Assembly: GCA_030598125.1 (NCBI GenBank)
Contig: JAUVQN010000093.1
Span: 1-5,544, forward strand
DNA length: 5,544 nucleotides
Reading direction: 5' to 3'
From: Coriobacteriia bacterium
GTDB lineage: Bacteria; Actinomycetota; Coriobacteriia; Anaerosomatales; JAUVQN01
Both the position numbers and the translations under genes were made by a program. The notes beneath the pieces were generated by a model. That model was not told where the DNA came from. It did not search any database and saw only the letters and a program-made list of their open reading frames with translations. Of the stretch, positions 1-5,216 are shown in pieces. The stretch's first letter is position 1. Every line of letters starts with the position of its first letter.

Positions 1-1
1 C

Positions 2-826
2 CTCGACACCGGCCAGACCGGACCGGTCTCGCCGACGACCAACCGTCAGTGGGACCCGGACATCCACGCCGACCGCATCGTATGGCAGGACGATTCCGGT
101 CCCGACGCGGACATCGTCGTCTTCGACCGGGTCTCCGGCGAGGAACGACGCCTGGAGCTCGCGGGCAGCCAGTACAGCCCCGCCATCTGGGGCGACACGC
201 TCGTCTACGAGGAGTTCATCGGACACAGGATGAACCTGGTCGTGCATGACCTCGCCACCGACGAGGCGAGACGCCTGCCGGTCGGTCCGGTCGCGGCTCC
301 CATGCCCGACATCTTCGAGGACCGTGTCGTCTACTCCGTGGGCGGCGACATCCACCTCTACGATCTCGCGTCGGGAACCGACGAGGTCGTCATCGACCTG
401 CCGGGCCGACAGGACACGCCGTCCATCTGGGGCGACACGATCGTCTACGCGCAGTGGGGCCCCGAGCAGGGTGCGCTCGGTGACATCCGTCGTCGCGATC
501 TGTCCAGCGGCGTGGACGCGCTCGTCGCGGGCGACGTGGCCGCGCAGTACTCCCCGTGCGTCTGGCCGGATCTCGTGGCCTACGAGGACTACCCGCTCCT
601 GGGGGGCGCCGCCCTCGTCACCGTCGCGCTCGACCGCCCCGTGGCAGCGGCCGGTGCGCCGACCGCGGTGACGCGGACCGTGTGGAGCGTCACCGATCTG
701 CGCGAGCTCGGGACCCGGCCTCATCCTCGTCCCGCCATCCCTGTGCTCGGCAGAGGGTACGTGCACGTCTGCGAGCCGCATGCGGCGCCCGCGAGACGTT
801 GGGCGCTGGCCGGCCCCTCCGGCTAG
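2..826 (+). CDS. Beta-propeller repeat protein (TolB/TIGR04275-like), 5' end missing
   Basis: The reading frame is open from the window edge to a TAG stop, giving 274 visible residues; the true start lies upstream. It is made of about four and a half repeats of roughly 40 residues (visible residues about 15-56, 57-97, 98-136, 137-179, then a weak fifth from 180). Each repeat has the pattern P-x-I-W-G-D-x-[IVL]-V-Y followed by an aspartate-rich turn and a strand like DIHLYDLASG. This is the pattern of TolB-like and TIGR04275-type beta-propeller blades, which usually lie in exported or surface proteins and mediate binding rather than catalysis. The ligand cannot be told, and any signal peptide would be outside the window. 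The last ~60 residues lose the repeat pattern, become rich in Pro, Arg and His, and use more A/T-ending codons, so the C-terminus may be degenerate or frameshifted. The propeller fold is well supported; the cellular role is unknown. Confidence 0.8.
   Translation, partial: LDTGQTGPVSPTTNRQWDPDIHADRIVWQDDSGPDADIVVFDRVSGEERRLELAGSQYSPAIWGDTLVYEEFIGHRMNLVVHDLATDEARRLPVGPVAAPMPDIFEDRVVYSVGGDIHLYDLASGTDEVVIDLPGRQDTPSIWGDTIVYAQWGPEQGALGDIRRRDLSSGVDALVAGDVAAQYSPCVWPDLVAYEDYPLLGGAALVTVALDRPVAAAGAPTAVTRTVWSVTDLRELGTRPHPRPAIPVLGRGYVHVCEPHAAPARRWALAGPSG
183..449 (+). repeat. Near-identical DNA repeat inside two propeller blades
   Basis: A 27-base segment at 183-209 recurs at 423-449 with a single difference (C versus A at the 18th base). 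Both copies encode the blade core I-W-G-D-T-[LI]-V-Y. The copies are exactly 240 bases (80 codons) apart, or two blades. The intervening and final blades carry diverged versions (at 300-333 and 551-584), so the identity at DNA level points to recent blade duplication or conversion in addition to protein-level constraint. Confidence 0.75.
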
Positions 827-828
827 CG
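804..828 (+). terminator. Hairpin over the stop codon of the propeller gene
   Basis: Positions 804-813 (CGCTGGCCGG) pair with 819-828 (CCGGCTAGCG), giving a 10-bp stem with one G-U pair and a five-base loop. The TAG stop (824-826) lies in the 3' arm. The bases that follow (TGCTCGTCCTCC) are not a real U-tract, so this is either a U-less terminator of the kind found in high-GC genomes or a 3'-end stabilising hairpin. The position, between the propeller gene and the separate promoter at about 859, fits a transcription boundary. Confidence 0.5.
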
Positions 829-856
829 TGCTCGTCCTCCCGGCTCGAGTCCGCCT

Positions 857-873
857 GCTAGACTGACTCGTCA
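857..873 (+). promoter_or_regulatory. Leaderless promoter of the ABC-F operon
   Basis: TAGACT at 859-864, within GCTAGACTG (857-865), matches the actinobacterial -10 form TAnnnT. A normal start site 7-9 bases past the hexamer falls at 871-873, on or next to the ATG at 873. No purine-rich ribosome site precedes this ATG. I see no convincing -35 box at about 836-841. The combination is what a leaderless transcript looks like, and the same arrangement recurs at 4755. Confidence 0.6.
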
Positions 874-2942
874 TGATCATCGCTCTGGATTCCATCACCA
901 AGTCCGTCGGCTCGCGCACGCTCTTCGCACACGTGGACCTGCAGGTCAACGCGGGTGACAGGTACGGTGTCGTCGGTCCGAACGGCACCGGTAAGACCAC
1001 GCTGCTGGAGATCGTCGCGGGCGAGCAGGACGCCGACGCCGGTGACGTGCGTCGCGCGTCCCGCGTCGAGGTCGGCTACCTCACGCAGGAAGCCATCGAG
1101 ATGTCGGGCCGCACGGTGCTCGCGGAGGTGCTCTCCTCCGTCGCGCAGCTCGGCGAGCTCGAGCAGGCCCTGCAGGAGCTGGAGCGCGAGCTCGAGACTG
1201 CCGAAGGGGCCGAGCAGCAGCGCCTCCTCGCGCGCTACGCGAGGCTGCGCGAGCGTTTCGAGCACGCTGGGGGCTACACCGCCGAGGTCGAGGCGAAGAA
1301 GGTGCTCGGTGGTCTCGGCTTCCGCGACGCGGACATGGACCGCGAGGTCGAGGAGCTCTCCGGCGGCTGGCTCATGCGTGTCTCGCTCGCCAAGCTCCTG
1401 CTCGCCTCGCCCGACCTCCTCCTGCTCGACGAGCCGACGAACCATCTCGACCTCGAGTCCGTGACGTGGCTCGAGTCCTTCCTCCAGGACTACGAGGGCG
1501 CCATCGTGCTCGTGAGTCACGACCGCGCCTTCATGGAAGGGCTCGTGGACCACGTCGCCGAAGTGGACCGCGGCCGCGTCCGCGCGTACACCGGGACGTA
1601 CTCCTCGTACGAGCGGCAGCGCGAGCTCGAAGCGGGCCAGCTGCGCGCCGCCTACGCGGCGCAGCAGCGCAAGATCCAGGAGACGCAGCGGTTCATCGAC
1701 CGCTTCCGCTACAAGGACACGAAGGCCAAGCAGGTGCAGAGCCGTATCAAGGTGCTCGAGAAGATGGAGCGGATCGAGCTGCCGGTCGAGCGCAAGCACG
1801 TACGCTTCCGGTTCCCACAGCCCGCGCGGACGGGCGAGCGCGTGATCGACCTCACCGGCGTACGCCAGGCCTACGGCGACAACGTCGTGTACGACGGACT
1901 CGACCTCACGCTCTACCGCGGCGACCGCGTGGCGCTCGTCGGCCCCAACGGGGCGGGCAAGTCGACGCTCATGAAGCTGCTCGCGGGCGTGCTCGAGCCC
2001 GACGAGGGAGAGCGGACGCTCGGTCACAAGGCCGGCTCGGCCTACTTCGCACAGCATCAGCTCGAGTCACTCCATCCCGGCCGCACCGTGTTCGCAGAGG
2101 CCGACGCCGTCGCTCCCGGCTGGACCCAGCAGGAGGTCCGCTCGCTCCTGGGGGCCTTCCTCTTCTCCGGCGACGACGTGGACAAGAAGGTGAGCGTGCT
2201 CTCCGGCGGCGAGCGCTGCAGGCTCGCCCTCGCGAAGATGCTCGTCGAACCGGCGCCGCTCCTCCTGCTCGACGAGCCCACCAACCATCTCGATGTGGCC
2301 TCTTCCGACGTGCTCGAGCAGGCGCTCGACTCCTTCCAGGGGACCATCGTGATGATCACGCACGACAGGCACCTCATACGGGCCATCGCGAACAAGATCA
2401 TCGATGTCCGCGACGGCCGTGCGACCGTCTTCGACGGCGACTACGACTACTACCTGTTCAAGCGCGCGCAGATGGATGCGTCCGCGAAAGAGGCAGAAGA
2501 GGCCGTCATGCCCGGGCGTCCCGTCTCGAGCGAACGGGCCGCGAGCGTGCGCGAGGCGACGCCCGGCGTGACGCGTCCGTCCGAGGAGGCCGCGGCGCCG
2601 CGGCGCAAGACGAAGGAGCAGAAGCGGGCCGAGGCCGAGGGGCGCAACCGTCTCTATCGCGCCACGCGCGACGCTCGGGAACGGCTGTCCGAGGTCGACC
2701 AGGGACTCGCCCTCGCGCACGCGCGTCAAGACGAGCTGGCTGATGTGCTCGCGGACGACAGCACGTACGCCGACCGCGAGGCGTTCGAGGCGGCGATGCG
2801 CGAGTACGGTGAGGTCAAGGCGAGGCTCGAGGACCTCGAAGAGGAGTGGGTCACGCTCTCGGAGACGCTCGAGCGACTCGAGGCGGATCACGTCGGAGAG
2901 GATGCTCCCGGCGGGTCGCCATCCACGGAGGGCGGGGAGTGA
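873..2942 (+). CDS. ABC-F family ATP-binding protein (YdiF/YheS/Uup-like)
   Basis: This 689-residue protein has two ABC ATPase domains and no membrane segments, the layout of ABC-F proteins. These bind the ribosomal E site and act on translation, in some cases relieving stalling or protecting against antibiotics. Domain 1 has Walker A GPNGTGKT (35-42), signature LSGGW (162-166), DEPTNHLD (186-193) and switch His216. The charged helical linker at about 240-320 corresponds to the P-site-tRNA interaction region. Domain 2 has GPNGAGKS (357-364), LSGGE (443-447), DEPTNHLD (467-474) and His497. Both catalytic glutamates (187, 468) are present, so both sites look active. After a charged, low-complexity spacer (about 533-590) comes a coiled-coil tail (about 590-672) like the Uup/YdiF C-terminal domain. 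Presence of that tail and the LSGGW form point to a housekeeping YdiF/YheS/Uup-type member rather than a typical short resistance protein, but the subfamily is not certain. The start is the ATG at 873 set right behind a -10 box. It is co-transcribed with the downstream GDPD gene. Confidence 0.95.
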   Translation: MIIALDSITKSVGSRTLFAHVDLQVNAGDRYGVVGPNGTGKTTLLEIVAGEQDADAGDVRRASRVEVGYLTQEAIEMSGRTVLAEVLSSVAQLGELEQALQELERELETAEGAEQQRLLARYARLRERFEHAGGYTAEVEAKKVLGGLGFRDADMDREVEELSGGWLMRVSLAKLLLASPDLLLLDEPTNHLDLESVTWLESFLQDYEGAIVLVSHDRAFMEGLVDHVAEVDRGRVRAYTGTYSSYERQRELEAGQLRAAYAAQQRKIQETQRFIDRFRYKDTKAKQVQSRIKVLEKMERIELPVERKHVRFRFPQPARTGERVIDLTGVRQAYGDNVVYDGLDLTLYRGDRVALVGPNGAGKSTLMKLLAGVLEPDEGERTLGHKAGSAYFAQHQLESLHPGRTVFAEADAVAPGWTQQEVRSLLGAFLFSGDDVDKKVSVLSGGERCRLALAKMLVEPAPLLLLDEPTNHLDVASSDVLEQALDSFQGTIVMITHDRHLIRAIANKIIDVRDGRATVFDGDYDYYLFKRAQMDASAKEAEEAVMPGRPVSSERAASVREATPGVTRPSEEAAAPRRKTKEQKRAEAEGRNRLYRATRDARERLSEVDQGLALAHARQDELADVLADDSTYADREAFEAAMREYGEVKARLEDLEEEWVTLSETLERLEADHVGEDAPGGSPSTEGGE
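2927..2932 (+). promoter_or_regulatory. Ribosome binding site for the GDPD gene
   Basis: GGAGGG lies six bases before GTG 2939, inside the last codons of the ABC-F gene. It selects the GTG over the upstream in-frame ATG at 2846, which would overlap the ABC-F gene by about 100 bases, and over the internal ATG at 2975. Confidence 0.7.
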
Positions 2943-3670
2943 CCGGCGTGCCGGCGGAGGACGCCCCGCGTCCGATGATCGCCGCCCATCGCGGCGTGCC
3001 GGACGGCGAGGAGGAGAACACCGTCGCGGCCTTCGTCAGGGCGGTGGAGCTGGGCTGCGACATGATCGAGCTCGACGTACGGCGTACCGCCGACGGCCAC
3101 CTCGTCTGCTGCCATGATCCGTTCTTCGCGGGGAGGTTCGTCTCCACACACACCCTGGACGATCTGCGGGCCGTCGGCGGCATGAGCGGCACGACGCTCG
3201 CCACGCTGCCCGAGGCCGTCGAGGCGCTCGGCGGCCGTATCCGGCTCGACGTCGAGCTCAAGGAGCAGGGCTACGAGTCGTATGTCGCAGAAGTGCTCCT
3301 GGCCGGATTCGCACCGGACGAGTTCGTGATGAGCTCGTTCGCGGACGTCTCCGTCGCGAGACTCCGCGCGTACTACCCAGAGGTCGAGTCAGGCCTCTTG
3401 CTGGGACGCGGCGGACTTCGCGGGCTGTTCACGCTCTACGGCCAGCTCTACCCGGCACGCCGCCTCGCCGCGTGCGACGCGACGTTCGTGGCGCCGCACT
3501 GGCGTCTGCTGGAGGCGGGGCTGCTCGAGCGTCTGCACGTCATCGGGCTGCCCCTCTATGCGTGGACGGTGGACGACGACGAGCTCCTCGGCCGGCTGAT
3601 CTCCGATCCGCTCGTCGCTGCCGTCATCACGGGCCGGCCCCAGGCTGCACTGCGAATGCGCGACGCGTAG
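2939..3670 (+). CDS. Glycerophosphodiester phosphodiesterase family protein
   Basis: This 243-residue protein belongs to the GDPD family (TIM barrel), whose typical members hydrolyse glycerophosphodiesters from deacylated phospholipids to glycerol-3-phosphate and an alcohol, using a divalent metal. Visible family motifs are A-H-R-G with catalytic His17 and Arg18, E-N-T at 26-28 (metal ligand Glu26), E-L-D-V at 44-47, the second catalytic His59 in C-H-D-P, E-L-K at 106-108, and W-T-V-D at 209-212. The C-terminal ITGRP (230-234) stands where many members have ITD/NRP. The size is that of a minimal single-domain cytoplasmic GDPD, with no signal peptide. The GTG start shares bases with the ABC-F stop (GTGA), implying translational coupling. 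No glycerol transporter or glycerol kinase gene is adjacent, so the substrate is unproven; some family members act on other phosphodiesters, such as lysophospholipids. Confidence 0.9.
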   Translation: MTGVPAEDAPRPMIAAHRGVPDGEEENTVAAFVRAVELGCDMIELDVRRTADGHLVCCHDPFFAGRFVSTHTLDDLRAVGGMSGTTLATLPEAVEALGGRIRLDVELKEQGYESYVAEVLLAGFAPDEFVMSSFADVSVARLRAYYPEVESGLLLGRGGLRGLFTLYGQLYPARRLAACDATFVAPHWRLLEAGLLERLHVIGLPLYAWTVDDDELLGRLISDPLVAAVITGRPQAALRMRDA

Positions 3671-3732
3671 AGTCGTCCATTCCCGAGCGGCTGCTCTGGC
3701 GTGCGGTCAGGCTGAGGACGTCTCTTCGCGTC
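3662..3732. terminator. Imperfect inverted repeat between convergent genes (possible bidirectional terminator)
   Basis: The 17-base arms 3662-3678 and 3716-3732 are reverse complements at 15 of 17 positions, with a 37-base loop. The arms begin at the last codons of the GDPD gene (TAG at 3668-3670 lies within the left arm) and touch the stop of the minus-strand metallophosphoesterase (CTA at 3732-3734). A smaller GAGC/GCTC stem lies in the loop. There is no T-run on either side, so intrinsic termination is not assured. The position between two convergent stop codons is what a shared terminator would have. Confidence 0.5.
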
Positions 3733-4634
3733 TAGCGCGAGACGATGCGGCTCGCCGGCTCCGTCGTGTCGCTGGTGAGCGTGATGACGTGCACCTCCGG
3801 CGTGGCACCGATGCGCACGGGGACGGTGACCGTCCCGACGCCCCTCGTCACGAGGATCGGCGTGCCCTCCTCGGTCGTCCATCCGCCCGAGAAGCGGTCG
3901 CCGTACATCGAGGTGACGACCGGCTTGACCTCGCCGAGCGCGATCTGCCCGCCGTGCGTGTGACCGGCGAGCGCCAGGTCCCACATGCCGGGCGTCGCGG
4001 CGATACCGTTCGGGAAGACGTCGGGGTTGTGCGAGACGAGGATGGCGAACTCGTCCGCCTCGATGCCCGTCCCCGCCGTCTCGACGTCGGACTCACCGGT
4101 GTAGAGGTCCTGGACCCCGGCGAGGCGGATCGAAGCCCCGTCCAGCTCCAGGGAGATGCTGTCGTTGTCGAGCAATCCGATGCCGGCCTCGTCGAGTCCG
4201 GCGCGGGCCTCGTCGGCCCCTTCCCAGACGTCGTGGTTGCCGAGCACCGCGTAGACGCCCAGAGGCGCTTCGAAGCGGGCCGCTTCGGCGTAGAAGTCCG
4301 GAGCCGCACCCACCCGGCCTCCGACGTAGTCACCGCCGAGGAGGATGACGTCGGGCTCGAGCGCGTTCACCGCGTCCACCAGCTCCGCGGTCCTCTCTCG
4401 CGAGAAGAAGGGTCCGGTGTGGACGTCGGCGAGGAAGACGACGCGTGCGCCGTCGAACTCCTCGGGGACGTCGGGGCTCGCGAGCTCGTCTGTCGTGACG
4501 TCGAGGTCCTGCGTGCGGACCGCCGCGTACGCGACGAATGCCGACGCGCCGAAGAAGAACAGCGTGAAGACGACCGCAGTCGCGATCGCAGCCAGCCACC
4601 TGCGCTGCATCAGTATTGCGGACGGCGCGGTCAT
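3732..4634 (-). CDS. Membrane-anchored calcineurin-like metallophosphoesterase (YkuE/YaeI type)
   Basis: From ATG 4634 the protein has 300 residues. A hydrophobic segment at about 14-38 preceded by Gln-Arg-Arg acts as a signal anchor and puts the enzyme outside the membrane. The metallophosphoesterase motifs appear in order: D70-x-H72 in F-L-A-D-V-H, G-G-D at 100-102, G-N-H-D at 132-135, His202 in S-H-N-P-D, and G-H-T-H-G-G-Q at 224-230. These supply the two-metal ligands and the catalytic His, so the enzyme looks intact. GHTHGGQ plus the N-terminal anchor resembles the YkuE/YaeI group, whose members are envelope-associated phosphoesterases; the substrate here is unknown. The start is uncertain. 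ATG 4634 has a weak AGGGA 11 bases upstream, ATG 4610 lacks a ribosome site but leaves a good signal anchor, and ATG 4661 lies in a hairpin loop. A start at 4790 would run across the divergent promoter and is unlikely. It faces the GDPD operon tail-to-tail. Confidence 0.9.
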   Translation of the reverse strand: MTAPSAILMQRRWLAAIATAVVFTLFFFGASAFVAYAAVRTQDLDVTTDELASPDVPEEFDGARVVFLADVHTGPFFSRERTAELVDAVNALEPDVILLGGDYVGGRVGAAPDFYAEAARFEAPLGVYAVLGNHDVWEGADEARAGLDEAGIGLLDNDSISLELDGASIRLAGVQDLYTGESDVETAGTGIEADEFAILVSHNPDVFPNGIAATPGMWDLALAGHTHGGQIALGEVKPVVTSMYGDRFSGGWTTEEGTPILVTRGVGTVTVPVRIGATPEVHVITLTSDTTEPASRIVSR

Positions 4635-4645
4635 CGTGTCTGTGG

Positions 4646-4678
4646 TCCCTGGATTCCCCATGCCGCATCCAGGGATGC
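4646..4678. promoter_or_regulatory. Perfect 9+9 dyad upstream of the metallophosphoesterase
   Basis: TCCCTGGAT (4646-4654) and ATCCAGGGA (4667-4675) are perfect reverse complements separated by 12 bases, with centres 21 bases apart, or two helical turns. An overlapping dyad, GCATCC (4665-4670) with GGATGC (4673-4678), shares the right arm. On DNA this could be an operator for a dimeric repressor. On the minus-strand transcript it folds as a hairpin whose 3' arm holds the AGGGA that would serve ATG 4634. The sequence does not decide between the two roles. Confidence 0.45.
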
Positions 4679-4752
4679 AAACCCCCTGCCAGAGGTCCTT
4701 CGCCGCGGGCCTGGGCGTCGCCACAGGGCCGTGCCCATCGCGCGGTGCCTGC

Positions 4753-4767
4753 GCTAGGCTGGGACGA
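4753..4767 (+). promoter_or_regulatory. Promoter with start site on ATG 4767
   Basis: TAGGCT at 4755-4760, in GCTAGGCTG (4753-4761), matches the TAnnnT -10 form and differs by one base from the ABC-F promoter core at 857. Six bases (4761-4766) separate it from the A of ATG 4767, which is the expected +1. Only a weak -35 candidate (TGCCCA, 4732-4737) is seen. It would drive the short ORF, the HsmA-like gene and probably the DUF362 gene. Confidence 0.55.
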
Positions 4768-4805
4768 TGCAGTCCGCGGCCGCCACTCAAGGAGATCTCG
4801 GATGA
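4767..4805 (+). CDS. Possible 12-codon leaderless leader ORF
   Basis: ATG 4767 opens a frame encoding MQSAAATQGDLG and ends at TGA 4803-4805, which overlaps the ATG of the next gene as ATGA. The ATG sits exactly where transcription from TAGGCT should begin, so it could be translated without a ribosome site. The ORF contains the AAGGAG site (4789-4794) of the downstream gene, so ribosomes crossing it could couple or modulate that gene. The peptide has no recognisable function and no codon run typical of attenuation. It could equally be a chance ATG at the end of a 35-base leader. Confidence 0.35.
   Translation: MQSAAATQGDLG
4789..4794 (+). promoter_or_regulatory. Ribosome binding site of the HsmA-like gene
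   Basis: AAGGAG is followed by a seven-base gap and ATG 4802. This strong site fixes the start of the membrane protein. Confidence 0.8.
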
Positions 4806-5185
4806 CGACCGATCTCGTCGTCTCGTCGGTGCTCATCACGCTCGCGCTCGTCTTCTACACGCTGGGCGTGTGGGCCGAGCGGATCCAGGGCTACCTCAAG
4901 CCGTGGCACGTGGTCGCCTTCTGGACGGGACTCGCCTTCGACACGGCGGGCACGTATGCCATGAGCCTCCTCACGGAGGGCGGCGTGGACTGGGCCGACT
5001 TCCACACGCTCACGGGCCAGCTCGCCATCTGGCTCATGTTCGGACACGCCGTGTGGGCGACGTGGGTCATGTGGAAGGGGACCGACCAGGCCCGGGCGGA
5101 CTTCCAGCGCTACAGCTTCGTCGTGTGGATCATATGGCTCGTGCCGTACTTCGGCGGGATGATCATGGGCATAAGGAACGCGTAG
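4802..5185 (+). CDS. HsmA-like (TIGR03987-type) four-helix membrane protein
   Basis: A 127-residue integral membrane protein with four predicted helices at about residues 5-23, 34-57, 68-90 and 104-122. Length, helix number and sequence style (W-H at 35-36, F-D-T-A-G-T-Y at 46-52, F-H-T-L-T-G near 67-72, M-W-K-G at 90-93, W-L-V-P-Y near 112-116) match what I recall of the family annotated as HsmA/TIGR03987, whose function is not established. His36, His68 and His82 lie at or near helix ends and could bind a metal or haem; that is inference from placement only. Trp and Tyr are abundant at the membrane edges. The start is fixed by AAGGAG at 4789. The DUF362 gene follows after 31 bases with its own ribosome site and no strong terminator, so the two are probably co-transcribed. 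Confidence 0.75.
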   Translation: MTTDLVVSSVLITLALVFYTLGVWAERIQGYLKPWHVVAFWTGLAFDTAGTYAMSLLTEGGVDWADFHTLTGQLAIWLMFGHAVWATWVMWKGTDQARADFQRYSFVVWIIWLVPYFGGMIMGIRNA

Positions 5186-5216
5186 CGCGCACGCGAGGAT
5201 CGGAAGGAGCCCGCAC

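Noticed and set aside
858..2057. A 399-codon open frame on the minus strand opposite the ABC-F gene
   Set aside because: It lies wholly antisense to a gene with unmistakable ABC-F motifs. Its Leu/Glu/Arg/Val-rich composition is what GC-rich codons give on the opposite strand, and it has no recognisable domain.
2067..2891. A 274-codon minus-strand open frame over the second half of the ABC-F gene
   Set aside because: Same reason: an antisense shadow in high-GC DNA with no family motif and no ribosome site that I could support.
2846..2938. Upstream ATG start for the GDPD gene
   Set aside because: It would overlap the ABC-F coding end by about 100 bases with an Arg/Gly-rich shadow peptide. GTG 2939 has a good ribosome site and the usual stop-start overlap.
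3789..4757. A 322-codon plus-strand open frame opposite the metallophosphoesterase
   Set aside because: It is antisense to a gene with all the calcineurin-like phosphoesterase motifs. The translation is charged and low in hydrophobic periodicity.
4635..4790. N-terminal extension of the metallophosphoesterase to ATG 4790
   Set aside because: The extra 52 residues show no domain, precede the natural signal anchor, and would cross the dyad and the divergent promoter.
5179..5195. CGCGT/ACGCG stem after the HsmA-like gene as a terminator
   Set aside because: It is only five base pairs with no T-run, and the next gene follows at once with its own ribosome site. It is more likely chance in GC-rich DNA.
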